Shown here in pieces: positions 27,327 to 34,846 of a stretch of 64,000 bases of DNA (positions are counted from its first letter, which is position 1; each line of letters opens with the position of its first letter). The notes below the pieces were generated by a model. That model was not told where the DNA came from. It did not search any database and was given only the letters and a program-made list of their open reading frames with translations. The translations under genes and the position numbers were made by a program. Source of the stretch: Corynebacterium lactis (GTDB lineage Bacteria; Actinomycetota; Actinomycetes; Mycobacteriales; Mycobacteriaceae); contig NZ_ULHE01000001.1 of the NCBI RefSeq assembly GCF_900519355.1, positions 372,001-436,000 of the forward strand, written 5' to 3'.

Positions 27327-27401
27327 TTAGCTGTTCGGACGACGTCCGTGGTTAGCCTTCTTCTTGCGACGGTCCTTGCGCTTGCGGCCACGCTTGCTCA
27401 T
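27327..27401 (-). CDS. Ribosomal protein bL37 (24 residues)
   Basis: A 24-codon gene, MSKRGRKRKDRRKKKANHGR followed by RPNS. It matches the short actinobacterial large-subunit protein bL37 known from mycobacterial ribosome structures. It is extremely basic. An exceptionally good Shine-Dalgarno, AAGGAGGG, lies 8 nt before ATG 27401, and a terminator follows. Genes this short are often missed. It lies between tRNA-Ala and whiB1. Confidence 0.88.
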   Translation of the reverse strand: MSKRGRKRKDRRKKKANHGRRPNS

Positions 27402-27498
27402 TGCTTCGGCCCTCCTTCTATCGGGTCAATAGTTTCAACCGGTATAGATTACACGGTCGGCACCTAACCCCTTTAATTAGATGGTTGATGTAAACGGT

Positions 27499-27762
27499 TT
27501 AAACGGTGGTGCGGGTGCGACGAGCGCGACCGCGGTTGCGACGACGCTTCAGTGCGCGACGCTCGTCCTCGCTCATGCCACCCCAGACGCCGGCGTCCTG
27601 GCCGGTTTCCAGAGCCCATGCGAGGCACTGTGAGGTAACGGTGCAGCGGTTGCAAACGACCTTTGCCTTAGCAATCTGGGCGAGGGCCGGGCCGGAGTTA
27701 CCGACCGGGAAGAAAAGTTCCGGATCCTCTTCACGACAAACGGCCTTGTGGCGCCAATCCAT
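27499..27762 (-). CDS. whiB1: WhiB1-type [4Fe-4S] transcriptional regulator (WhcE)
   Basis: An 87-residue iron-sulfur regulator. The four cluster ligands are Cys9, Cys37, Cys40 and Cys46 (VCREE, VCNRCTVTSQC). The GVWGG turn near residues 58-62 and a basic DNA-binding tail (RRALKRRRNRGRARRTRTTV) follow. N-terminal MDWRHKAVCREEDPELFFPVGNSG is nearly that of M. tuberculosis WhiB1. In C. glutamicum the sigH-neighbouring homologue is WhcE, linked to oxidative and heat stress. TAGGAG precedes ATG 27762. Confidence 0.93.
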   Translation of the reverse strand: MDWRHKAVCREEDPELFFPVGNSGPALAQIAKAKVVCNRCTVTSQCLAWALETGQDAGVWGGMSEDERRALKRRRNRGRARRTRTTV

Positions 27763-28244
27763 GACAATCTCCTAGTAAAAATTACTGGCCCGGGTGTGGG
27801 CGAGGTGCTTCGTTAAAAAAGAGAAAAGCAAGGAATGGATCTCGGAGGTCAACAACGAAATCGGGGGTTCATTACCGAGCTTTCTCGGGGGCTTAGGCCG
27901 ATAAACATGGGGAAAGTCGGGGGAGTATCTATGGGGGTAGATAGCCGCCGACGCCCGAATCTAGGGCCTAAAAATGCAGGACCGGCCTCGCATGCTCGAC
28001 TCGTACTAAAGAAGTAGGTGCTGCGCCTGTCCCGCTGACGAGTACATGATTACATGGGATTGCGGTTTCGTAAAGAGGAAAATGAATAAAAGTGCTAAAG
28101 CTCACAAGAAAGTAAAGATTAGGTTAAAACGCCAGGTAGTTGATAACCACTTGTGGGGGTAGTGGAGGGTTTTGGAAAACTGCCGCGGGCGGGTGTATGG
28201 CAGTGGAAGTGAATTGGGGAAACCGAGAGAGATTAGGAGGGGGC
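27763..28244. other. 482-bp intergenic region upstream of whiB1
   Basis: Lies between the whiB1 start and the 3' end of the lipid-kinase gene, so it should hold the whiB1 promoter and long leader. The only open frame (60 codons at 27835) lacks a spaced Shine-Dalgarno and is not convincing. A TATCTA-N6-TAGATA palindrome occurs at 27926-27943. A TTAGGTTA half-site resembling half a DtxR box lies at 28119-28126. An unannotated small RNA is possible but not shown. Confidence 0.5.
27926..27943. promoter_or_regulatory. Palindrome TATCTA-N6-TAGATA, possible operator
   Basis: Perfect 6-bp arms separated by tggggg, about 165 nt upstream of the whiB1 start codon. Confidence 0.35.
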
Positions 28245-29327
28245 TTAGGCGTTCGCATTCCTTCTACGGAGCCTATCCATCAATCGTTTGCCGAACATGT
28301 TCAGCAAGCGTTCCTCCACGGGGCGGGACGCTACCGTCTTGGTGAAACGTGCGGCGGTGTAGTCGTCGGCAAGCGCGACTACCCGGATGGCGCTTTCCTT
28401 GACGCGGATGGATAGGGATGTGCGCAGGTCGATGTACTCGCCATCGAGCTGAAACTTCAACGGGCGTGCGGTTTCGAGGCGGACCTCGCTGGCGTCGTCG
28501 ACGCGAATCTCACGCTCCGGGATGCGGAAGGGCTCGCGAAGGCCGGTGAGTGCCCCGGTGAGGTTGGCGGCGGCGATGAGCCCGACGACCCCCGTCAGGG
28601 AGGTCACGCCGTAGAAGCCGAGGCCTCCGCGGACGGAAAGGTTGGGATTCGTCACGATGGGAAGGTCCCCGAGAAACGTCCAGGGGTTCGCATTCGAGAC
28701 GATCGCGATGGGGAGATCGTGGCCCAACTGCTTGCCGTCGACCGTGACCTCAATCCGGGGAGGTTTAGTCTGGAGGCCGCGCCAGGCTCGGTAAACCTCC
28801 GGCAGGTAGCGGAAGTAGGAGGCGCGGGTACCGCCGCTGCGCAGGCGATCCATGGTGGCGATGACCTCCGCGTCGATACCGACGCCCGCGTTGACGACGA
28901 AGCAGCGGTTGGCCGCGTGCCCGACACTGATTGTGCTGCTCACGCCCTTGCGCATGAGCCCCGCGACGTACCAGGCGGCGTCGACCGGGTTACGAGGCAA
29001 TCCCAGAGACCCCGCGAGCACGTTCGCGCTGCCGGTCGGGATGATCGCCAGGGTTGGCAGTTTCCTCGCCGGCCGAGAACGAAACGGATCGGAGTCGAGC
29101 ATCCCATTGACCGTCTCGTTGACCGTGCCGTCGCCGCCCAGGCAGACAATGTAGTCAAAGTCCTCGGCCGTGACGCCGGAGACAATATCCGCAGCATGGC
29201 CCTTGTATGCGGTGAACACGGCCTTGATCGTCAGGGATTCGACGGAGCGCAACGCGACCACGATGTCTTTCATCGCAGCCGGTGTGTTTGTCGTCGAGTT
29301 GGGGTTGGAGATGAGCAGTGCGCGCAC
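28245..29327 (-). CDS. Diacylglycerol/lipid kinase family protein
   Basis: A YegS/diacylglycerol-kinase-like enzyme expected to phosphorylate a lipid alcohol at the membrane. Landmarks: SNPNSTTNT at the N-terminus, the nucleotide-binding LGGDGTVNETVNGM near residue 64, and IPTGSANVLAGSLGLP near 99. The C-terminal beta-rich lipid domain follows. Frame also allows ATG 29345, but GTG 29327 (MRALLISNPN) has a TACCCT box 6 nt upstream and fits the family's usual beginning. It is homologous in position to Rv3218. Confidence 0.85.
   Translation of the reverse strand: MRALLISNPNSTTNTPAAMKDIVVALRSVESLTIKAVFTAYKGHAADIVSGVTAEDFDYIVCLGGDGTVNETVNGMLDSDPFRSRPARKLPTLAIIPTGSANVLAGSLGLPRNPVDAAWYVAGLMRKGVSSTISVGHAANRCFVVNAGVGIDAEVIATMDRLRSGGTRASYFRYLPEVYRAWRGLQTKPPRIEVTVDGKQLGHDLPIAIVSNANPWTFLGDLPIVTNPNLSVRGGLGFYGVTSLTGVVGLIAAANLTGALTGLREPFRIPEREIRVDDASEVRLETARPLKFQLDGEYIDLRTSLSIRVKESAIRVVALADDYTAARFTKTVASRPVEERLLNMFGKRLMDRLRRRNANA
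28364..28374 (+). repeat. 11-mer CGTCGGCAAGC, copy 7
   Basis: In the lipid-kinase gene, whose coding strand reads ctt-gcc-gac (Leu-Ala-Asp). Confidence 0.8.
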
Positions 29328-29339
29328 ACGCTCAGGGTA
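29328..29339 (-). promoter_or_regulatory. Possible leaderless promoter of lipid-kinase gene (-10 TACCCT, 6 nt to GTG)
   Basis: TACCCT (minus strand, 29339-29334) then gagcgt then GTG 29327. It sits back to back with the promoter of the divergent membrane-protein gene. Confidence 0.4.
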
Positions 29340-29364
29340 ATGCATTGGCAGAGGTATTCGCGGT

Positions 29365-29377
29365 TAACATGTAAACC
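29365..29377 (+). promoter_or_regulatory. Leaderless promoter (-10 TAACAT, 7 nt to GTG)
   Basis: TAACAT at 29365-29370, seven bases, then GTG 29378; no Shine-Dalgarno. Confidence 0.6.
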
Positions 29378-29830
29378 GTGACTTCCTCCCGAAATTCTTC
29401 CGCTCGTCCGAACTCCACCGCGCAGTCCCCCGAAGGCGGGCCCGGCATTGCCGCTCCGCGTTCGGTCCTGGTCGGTGCGTGGATCGGTATTGCCGAGTGC
29501 GTCCTGGGGCTCGGCTACGGCATCTTCCTGCTGATTAGGGACCTGATGGGTTACCGGGATGCGGGGGCCGTCATTTCCGGCTGGGGCACCGCACTGTGGT
29601 TCTTCCTCATCTTCGGCGCTGTCCTCGCGGGCGCCATCATGCTGTTGAGAGGTTCCCGCTGGGGTCGAGGCCCGATCATCATGCTGAACCTGTGCCTCGG
29701 CGGCGTGGCCTACTACATGTTCACGTCGGGCGCGCTGAACCTTGCGATCCCGACCGTCGTTGTGGCCATCGCGGCTCTGGCCTGCATGTTTAACCCGAAG
29801 GCGGTGGACTGGGCCGCCCGCTCTATGTAG
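29378..29830 (+). CDS. Small integral membrane protein (Rv3217c-like)
   Basis: A 150-residue protein with a disordered Ser/Pro/Asn-rich N-terminus of about 28 residues. Four hydrophobic helices follow: VLVGAWIGIAECVLGLGYGIFLLI, ALWFFLIFGAVLAGAIMLL, IIMLNLCLGGVAYYMFTS and LAIPTVVVAIAALACMF. It matches the small membrane protein that lies divergent to the lipid kinase in mycobacteria. Function is unknown. Confidence 0.8.
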   Translation: MTSSRNSSARPNSTAQSPEGGPGIAAPRSVLVGAWIGIAECVLGLGYGIFLLIRDLMGYRDAGAVISGWGTALWFFLIFGAVLAGAIMLLRGSRWGRGPIIMLNLCLGGVAYYMFTSGALNLAIPTVVVAIAALACMFNPKAVDWAARSM

Positions 29831-29876
29831 CTTTCGGGCTGCTTTAGCCGGGGAGGGGCGGGGGTCGATTCGGGGC

Positions 29877-31298
29877 TTAACCGACGATTGTCATGGCACT
29901 GATTCTGTGGCCACGCTGCACGAGCAGCGTATTTCCCACCACCGACAGCGCCGTAGGCCCCGCCGCGCTTGCCGACGGTGCCTCGGTCCCATTCGCATTC
30001 GAAACCGGCGGCAACAAAAGAGTGCCGATGACCTTCAAGGTGTCCCCGTCGATGACGGCAATGCCGTCGGCCACGGGCATCAACATGTGTTTTCCCCAGG
30101 CAGCCGGTGTGCCGGTCGCCTCGGGGAACTCGAAGGCCCGGTCCAACTCGTTGGGATTGAATCCAATGAGACCGGAGGGCGAGAACCACGTCATGTGATG
30201 GGGGAGGTCGGCGGTGAGGGGGACTCTGGGCAGGGCGGTTTCGTCCTTGCCCGGCGTTGGTGCCGAAATGACGGCGCTAGCGGCGGGAGCGGGCGGGGGC
30301 AGGGGAGTGCTGCTCAGGAGAGTCCCGTCGCTGCGGTAGGACCGCACTCCATCTCCCATGGCTACCGCGGCGGTGTCCTGCCCGATGGCAACCAAACGCA
30401 TGTCCGGGGTCGACGCCCCTAAATCAATATCCGCGGCGACCTCCGGCTCGCGGGACTCATCCGGCTTTGCGTCCTGCAGGACGAGCCGGGCGGTGCCGGC
30501 GCAGTCGTTGAGGACGGCGAGGAACTCGACACGGGTCAGAGCGCTGACGATCGAGCACTCCGGGTGCGGTTGCAGGTTCGGCTCGGCGGTGGCGGGAATG
30601 TCCCCATACTCCACCACGCGGACCAGGTCGTTGCGCCACAGTTCCAGGAAATGGTCGCTGTAGACGCCCGAGTGAGTATTGGAGCGAATTGCTGCCGGAG
30701 ACTTCGACACCAGCGAGCGGCGAGTGGAGAAGTACTGCCCGGTCTCAGGCCGTAACGAGACGGTCTCGCCACAGCCTGCCGGGCCGTCGAACGTGGCGAC
30801 GACCAAGCCGTCGCTTGTCGACAGCGCGCACAGCCGAATATCCCGCCTGTAGTGCCAGCGCTCTTCGCCGGTGCTCAGGTCAAGGGCCCGCAGGCCCTGC
30901 TGTTCCGGAACGATCACGACATTGTCAATCACCATGGGCGCCTGCGCAGTGGTGTGATCCGTCGGGGTGACGCCCGAGGTGGCAGTCCATGCTGGGGCCA
31001 GCGCAGTCGGCATCGCTGCGGGGTTTTCCGCCGTAGCGCTGAGCTCCCGGACGGAGGCGTCGACCTGTGTGGCTGGAGCCTCGGTGTGATCGACTCCGCG
31101 CACGGGCGCATTCCACCAGGTCCACCCGACGCACAGCGCGAGTGTCGCAACTAACGACGCCGAAGCGATGCGGTTGCGCCGCAGCTTGCGAGATGCTGAG
31201 GAAACGGACAAAGGGCGTGCTGAGCCTTCGTGAGGCCTCGTGTGTGGAGCTTCCGGGGCGTGCGAGCTGGTCGGGTTGCGTGAAGGATTGTCGGTCAC
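29877..31298 (-). CDS. Rv3212-family membrane-anchored beta-propeller-like protein
   Basis: A 473-residue protein with a disordered cytoplasmic N-terminus, a single anchor (IASASLVATLALCVGWTWW, about 46-64) and a long extracytoplasmic part. That part contains PQQ/WD-like repeat segments such as GLRALDLSTGEERWHYRRD and KHMLMPVADGIAVIDGDTLKVIG. It lies 12 bp after the DEAD-box helicase gene, so the two form an operon, matching Rv3211-Rv3212. Function unknown. GTG 31298 is used. Confidence 0.8.
   Translation of the reverse strand: MTDNPSRNPTSSHAPEAPHTRPHEGSARPLSVSSASRKLRRNRIASASLVATLALCVGWTWWNAPVRGVDHTEAPATQVDASVRELSATAENPAAMPTALAPAWTATSGVTPTDHTTAQAPMVIDNVVIVPEQQGLRALDLSTGEERWHYRRDIRLCALSTSDGLVVATFDGPAGCGETVSLRPETGQYFSTRRSLVSKSPAAIRSNTHSGVYSDHFLELWRNDLVRVVEYGDIPATAEPNLQPHPECSIVSALTRVEFLAVLNDCAGTARLVLQDAKPDESREPEVAADIDLGASTPDMRLVAIGQDTAAVAMGDGVRSYRSDGTLLSSTPLPPPAPAASAVISAPTPGKDETALPRVPLTADLPHHMTWFSPSGLIGFNPNELDRAFEFPEATGTPAAWGKHMLMPVADGIAVIDGDTLKVIGTLLLPPVSNANGTEAPSASAAGPTALSVVGNTLLVQRGHRISAMTIVG
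29967..29977 (-). repeat. 11-mer CGTCGGCAAGC, copy 8
   Basis: In the Rv3212-like gene, coding strand tcg-gca-agc (Ser-Ala-Ser) within EAPSASAAG. It shares a 21-bp exact match (29966-29986) with copy 2. Confidence 0.8.
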
Positions 31299-31310
31299 GG
31301 TATAGGACGC

Positions 31311-32651
31311 CTAGCGACGTCGCCCCCTATCGCGCTGCCTGGACTGAGTGTGCCGTTCTCGGCCGCCTCGGTCACCCCGGCCGCCCCGGTCGCCCCGGCC
31401 ACGAGGCGGGCGGGCGCCCAGGACCGGGCGCGCCGGGCCTACCTTCTCCTCGACGCCCTCCGGAATATCGAGCGCCTCGGCCAGCTCGGGGGAGTTGGAG
31501 AACCACGTTGGGATCTCGGCCATGTCGAGGCCCAGCGCGTCGGAAATCATCTTCCACTTTGCAACCTCGTCCCAGCCGACGAGCGTAACCGCAACGCCGC
31601 TGTGTCCGGCGCGACCGGTGCGGCCGATGCGGTGGACATAGGTCATCTCGTCATCGGGAACCTGGTGGTTGATGACGTGCGTGACATCGTCGATATCGAT
31701 GCCTCGCGCCGCGACGTCGGTGGCGACGAGGACATCAACGTCGCCGGTGCGGAACGCCGTCAGCGAGCGCTCGCGAGCGGGCTGGCCCATGTCGCCGTGA
31801 ACGGCGGTGACCAGGAAGCCGCGCTCGCCCAGCTGCTCCGCAACCGAGGCAGCACCCCGCTTGGTGCGGGCGAAAATGATCGTGCGGCCGCGACCCTCGG
31901 CCTGGAGGATATGCGCGATCACCGAGACCTTATCCATCTGGTGGGATTGGAACACCGCCTGTTTTGTTGTCTCGTGGACCGTCGCCTCCTCTTCGCCGGA
32001 TTCCGCGCGGATGTGGACGGGACGGTTCATAAACGTGCGCGCCAGCGTCAGGATCGGGCCGGGCATCGTGGCGGAAAACAGCATCGTCTGACGCTCAGAG
32101 GGGACTGCTGCGAGAATCTTCTCGATGTCGGGGAGAAACCCGAGGTCGAGCATCTCGTCGGCCTCGTCGAGAACGAGGACCGCCACGCCGGAGAGCTCCA
32201 GGCTGCCGCGCTGGTAGAGGTCAATCAGCCGTCCCGGCGTGCCGACGATAATGTCGACCCCGGCCTCGAGCTGCTCGATTTGTTCCTCGTACGGGCGGCC
32301 ACCGTAAATTGTGCAGACGCGAAGTCCTGTCGACTCGGCCACCGTGTGCAGGTCCTCGCCGACCTGGACGCAGAGTTCGCGGGTCGGGACAATGATGAGA
32401 CCGCGGGCAGTGCCGTCCGGTTCCGGGATGCGCGCATCGTCGAAAACTCGATCAACTAGGGGGACTCCGAAGCCCAGAGTCTTTCCCATGCCGGTCCGGG
32501 CCTGGCCGATGATATCGGTGCCGTCGAGTGCCAGCGGGAGAGTGAGTTCCTGGATGGCAAAGGTATGCGTGATGCCTTCGCCCTCCAGTGCGTCGCAAAT
32601 CTCGGCGGCGACACCCAATTCGACGAACGTCGGGGACGGGGACACTGCCAC
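31311..32651 (-). CDS. rhlE: DEAD-box ATP-dependent RNA helicase (RhlE-like)
   Basis: Unwinds structured RNA. All DEAD-box motifs are present: Q-motif region FAIQELTLPLAL, motif I ARTGMGKT near residue 57, motif II LDEADEML near 160, motif III SATMP, and motif VI HRIGRTGRAGH near 340. A C-terminal Arg/Gly-rich tail (RPPRGRGDRGGRGDRGGR) probably binds RNA. The GTG start at 32651 has AAGGAG 6 nt upstream. It is divergent from the DUF3107 gene. Confidence 0.94.
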   Translation of the reverse strand: MAVSPSPTFVELGVAAEICDALEGEGITHTFAIQELTLPLALDGTDIIGQARTGMGKTLGFGVPLVDRVFDDARIPEPDGTARGLIIVPTRELCVQVGEDLHTVAESTGLRVCTIYGGRPYEEQIEQLEAGVDIIVGTPGRLIDLYQRGSLELSGVAVLVLDEADEMLDLGFLPDIEKILAAVPSERQTMLFSATMPGPILTLARTFMNRPVHIRAESGEEEATVHETTKQAVFQSHQMDKVSVIAHILQAEGRGRTIIFARTKRGAASVAEQLGERGFLVTAVHGDMGQPARERSLTAFRTGDVDVLVATDVAARGIDIDDVTHVINHQVPDDEMTYVHRIGRTGRAGHSGVAVTLVGWDEVAKWKMISDALGLDMAEIPTWFSNSPELAEALDIPEGVEEKVGPARPVLGARPPRGRGDRGGRGDRGGRERHTQSRQRDRGRRR

Positions 32652-32723
32652 GGCAACTCCTTATGGCCAGGAAAACAATGGGTTCTTTAGTTCACGGTTA
32701 ATCCTAGCTTCTTTGAGAATGGT

Positions 32724-32736
32724 TATGATGTCACCT
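32724..32736 (+). promoter_or_regulatory. Leaderless promoter of DUF3107 gene (-10 TATGAT, 7 nt to ATG)
   Basis: TATGAT at 32724-32729 and then 7 nt to ATG 32737. The in-frame ATGs at 32725 and 32728 fall inside the -10 box and are therefore not starts. Confidence 0.6.
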
Positions 32737-32961
32737 ATGGATATCACTATTGGTTTCGTGGCCAACACTCGTGAACTCAGCATCGAGAATGTCTCCGGTG
32801 GAGAGGAAAAGAAGGCCGAAATTGCGGCGAAGCTGGCCTCCGGCGAGGGCGTCATCGAACTCGCTGACGGTGCCGGTCAGTCCTACTTGGTGCAGGTCAG
32901 CAACGTGGCCTACGTTCGCACTGGAAATGTCTCGGACCGTAAGGTCGGCTTCTTCGCCTAA
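32737..32961 (+). CDS. DUF3107 domain-containing protein
   Basis: A 74-residue protein beginning MDITIGFVANTRELSIE, with the family pattern of a short beta-alpha-beta fold (LASGEGVIELADGAGQSYLVQVSNVAYVRTG). Its counterpart in M. tuberculosis is Rv3208A (TB9.4), function unknown. The stop codon overlaps the next gene's ATG (taATG), so the DUF3152 gene is translationally coupled. Confidence 0.88.
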   Translation: MDITIGFVANTRELSIENVSGGEEKKAEIAAKLASGEGVIELADGAGQSYLVQVSNVAYVRTGNVSDRKVGFFA

Positions 32962-33874
32962 TGCAGCAGGAACCCTTCCTCGTTCACATTGCCAGGCAAT
33001 GGGGATGGCGTGCCTATGCCATCCCCGTGCTCGTCGTGCTCACAGTAGTCATCCTCGTGGATATCTTTTCCTCGCCACAGGGCCAGGGAAGCGTCGCGGA
33101 GACCGCACAGACGTCGGCAAGCGGAACGGGGAGTGGTAAGTCAGGTCCAGTTCCGGCGGGTGGATACGGCGACCAGTTCGGCGTGGGGGATCTCCCTCCG
33201 GGGCCGACGTTCGCGGAGAAGTCGTCGGGGCAGTTCGACGAGTACACAATTGAGCAGCCCAAGGTGGGGCGTGGCGCCGAAAAAGCGGTGACCTACGCCG
33301 TAGAGGTGGAAAGCTCCGTCGACGTGCTCTGTCGGGAGGCGGGGATGCCTTCGCCTCGACGGTCAACGCCATCTTCGCCGACCCGCGCGGTTGGGCGGCG
33401 GATGAGCGCTACTCGTTCGAAACGGTCAAGAAGGATCGCAAGCCGACGATGCTGATTCAACTGGTCGCGACCGAGACTGCCCACCAGATCTGCGGAAACG
33501 CACTGGAGATGGAAACCTCCTGCTATATCTCCGGGCAGGCGGCTGGTGAGCCCGGGCGCGTTATCGTGAACAATGCGCGCTGGTCGCGGGGGACGGTGGC
33601 ATTCCAGGGGGACCTCGGCCTCTACCGCCAGTACTTGGTTAATCACGAGGTTGGCCACGGGCTGGGGTACGCGGCTCACGAGCCCTGCTCGGTCGACGGT
33701 GGTATCGCCCCGATTATGATGCAACAGACGCTCAGTCTGTCCAATGACGAGCTCCATCGCATCGATCCGAACGAGGTATATCCGACGGACGGGAAGAAAT
33801 GTGCGCCGAACGGCTGGCCATTCCCATTAGGCCCGCAGGATAGGGCCGCCGCGCCGACTCAGAAAGCGAGGTAG
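32961..33874 (+). pseudogene. DUF3152 membrane-anchored metallopeptidase-like protein, frameshifted
   Basis: The first part encodes a membrane anchor (AYAIPVLVVLTVVILVDIF) and an extracytoplasmic linker up to about VEVESSVDV. From about 33329 the conserved domain continues one frame earlier. There it has GGGDAFASTVNAIFADPRGW and the metal-binding motif NHEVGHGLGYAAH with a Met-containing PIMMQQ. Restoring one G in gtgctc near 33326-33328 joins them into a protein of about 305 residues. As given, the first frame ends at 33455 without the zinc site. The domain resembles a secreted zinc peptidase, but no substrate is known. Confidence 0.8.
33112..33122 (+). repeat. 11-mer CGTCGGCAAGC, copy 9
   Basis: In the linker of the DUF3152 gene, encoding Ser-Ala-Ser. 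Confidence 0.8.
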
Positions 33875-33882
33875 GCAACATC

Positions 33883-34740
33883 ATGTCTGCAGAAGTAGCG
33901 ATGCCACCCCAGCACGTGCTCGATGCGTTCGGGGTGCAAGGGCAGCCGGTCCGGGCGGGGAGAGCCTGGGATAACGGATGGGTCTATGGCTCCATCGTCC
34001 TGTCTCCGGTGCACAACTCCGCCCAGGCTCTGTGGTCTGCAAAGGTGCGCGAAGCGGCCGATATCGACGGGGTTCGGGTCGCCTCGTCCGTGCGGACTTC
34101 GGACGGGCGGCAGATCCTCGCTGGTTGGCAGGCGAGGCATTTCGTCGAAGGGGAGCTCGCGCCTCGCTCGGACGAGACCATTGTCGCCGCCGGGCGTATC
34201 GAGGAATCGCTGGCAGCAACTGCTCGCCCGCAGTTCCTGGTCGACCGGAAACCCGACCTCTTTGTCACCTGCGACCGCGCCTCGTGGGCGGCCGATCCCA
34301 TCGAGCTTCTCGAGCAAGTCCTGGACCCCGACAGCGTTCCCCGCGCCGATTGCGCCGACGCTCTGACCACCGCCGGGGAACTCCTATCTCACCGCGCCGA
34401 GCTGGTGGTGCCCGCCGCCCACATGCAGATCTGTCACGCGGATATTGTCGGCACGCTGCTTTACGACGGCTCTGCGGCGCCTGTCCTGACCGATATTGTG
34501 CCCGCCTGGCATGTCCGCGGGTGGACGTCGGCGCTCGCGGCGGTGGACAGTTTGGCGATGATGGGGGCTGACGAGGAGCTGCTCAGTCGATTCGATCACC
34601 TGCCAGACTTCGGCCCGCTTCTGGTGAGGGCGGCCTGCTACCGGCTCTTCGTACACGCCGTGCATCCGGACTCCCAGCCCGGCGCGTACAGGGGCCTAGC
34701 TCGGGCGGCGTCGTTGGTTCGTGCGTTTGTTGGCGAATAA
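33883..34740 (+). CDS. TIGR02569-family conserved protein (Rv3205c-like)
   Basis: A 285-residue actinobacterial protein with a kinase-like/aminoglycoside-phosphotransferase-like pattern. AMPPQHVLDAFGV starts the domain, VYGSIVLSP follows, and HADIVGTLLYDG then PVLTDIVPAWHVRGW resemble a degraded catalytic loop. It lies 8 bp after the DUF3152 gene, with GAGGTAGG before ATG 33883. Function unknown; the mycobacterial neighbour moeZ is absent here. Confidence 0.8.
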   Translation: MSAEVAMPPQHVLDAFGVQGQPVRAGRAWDNGWVYGSIVLSPVHNSAQALWSAKVREAADIDGVRVASSVRTSDGRQILAGWQARHFVEGELAPRSDETIVAAGRIEESLAATARPQFLVDRKPDLFVTCDRASWAADPIELLEQVLDPDSVPRADCADALTTAGELLSHRAELVVPAAHMQICHADIVGTLLYDGSAAPVLTDIVPAWHVRGWTSALAAVDSLAMMGADEELLSRFDHLPDFGPLLVRAACYRLFVHAVHPDSQPGAYRGLARAASLVRAFVGE

Positions 34741-34846
34741 TCGCTAGATGACGCGTCTGGCCGAGCGTGCAGTTCGGATTGTGGGTCGGATGCGCGGACA
34801 ATGGATTCGAACGGGTGTTCGTTAAGGTTCCGGGTGGTGTGACACA

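Noticed and set aside
27835..28017. 60-codon plus-strand frame upstream of whiB1
   Set aside because: The AAGGA abuts the ATG with no spacer, composition is not protein-like and nothing similar is recalled.
28119..28126. TTAGGTTA, half of a DtxR iron box
   Set aside because: The second half does not match the consensus, so a DtxR site is not supported.
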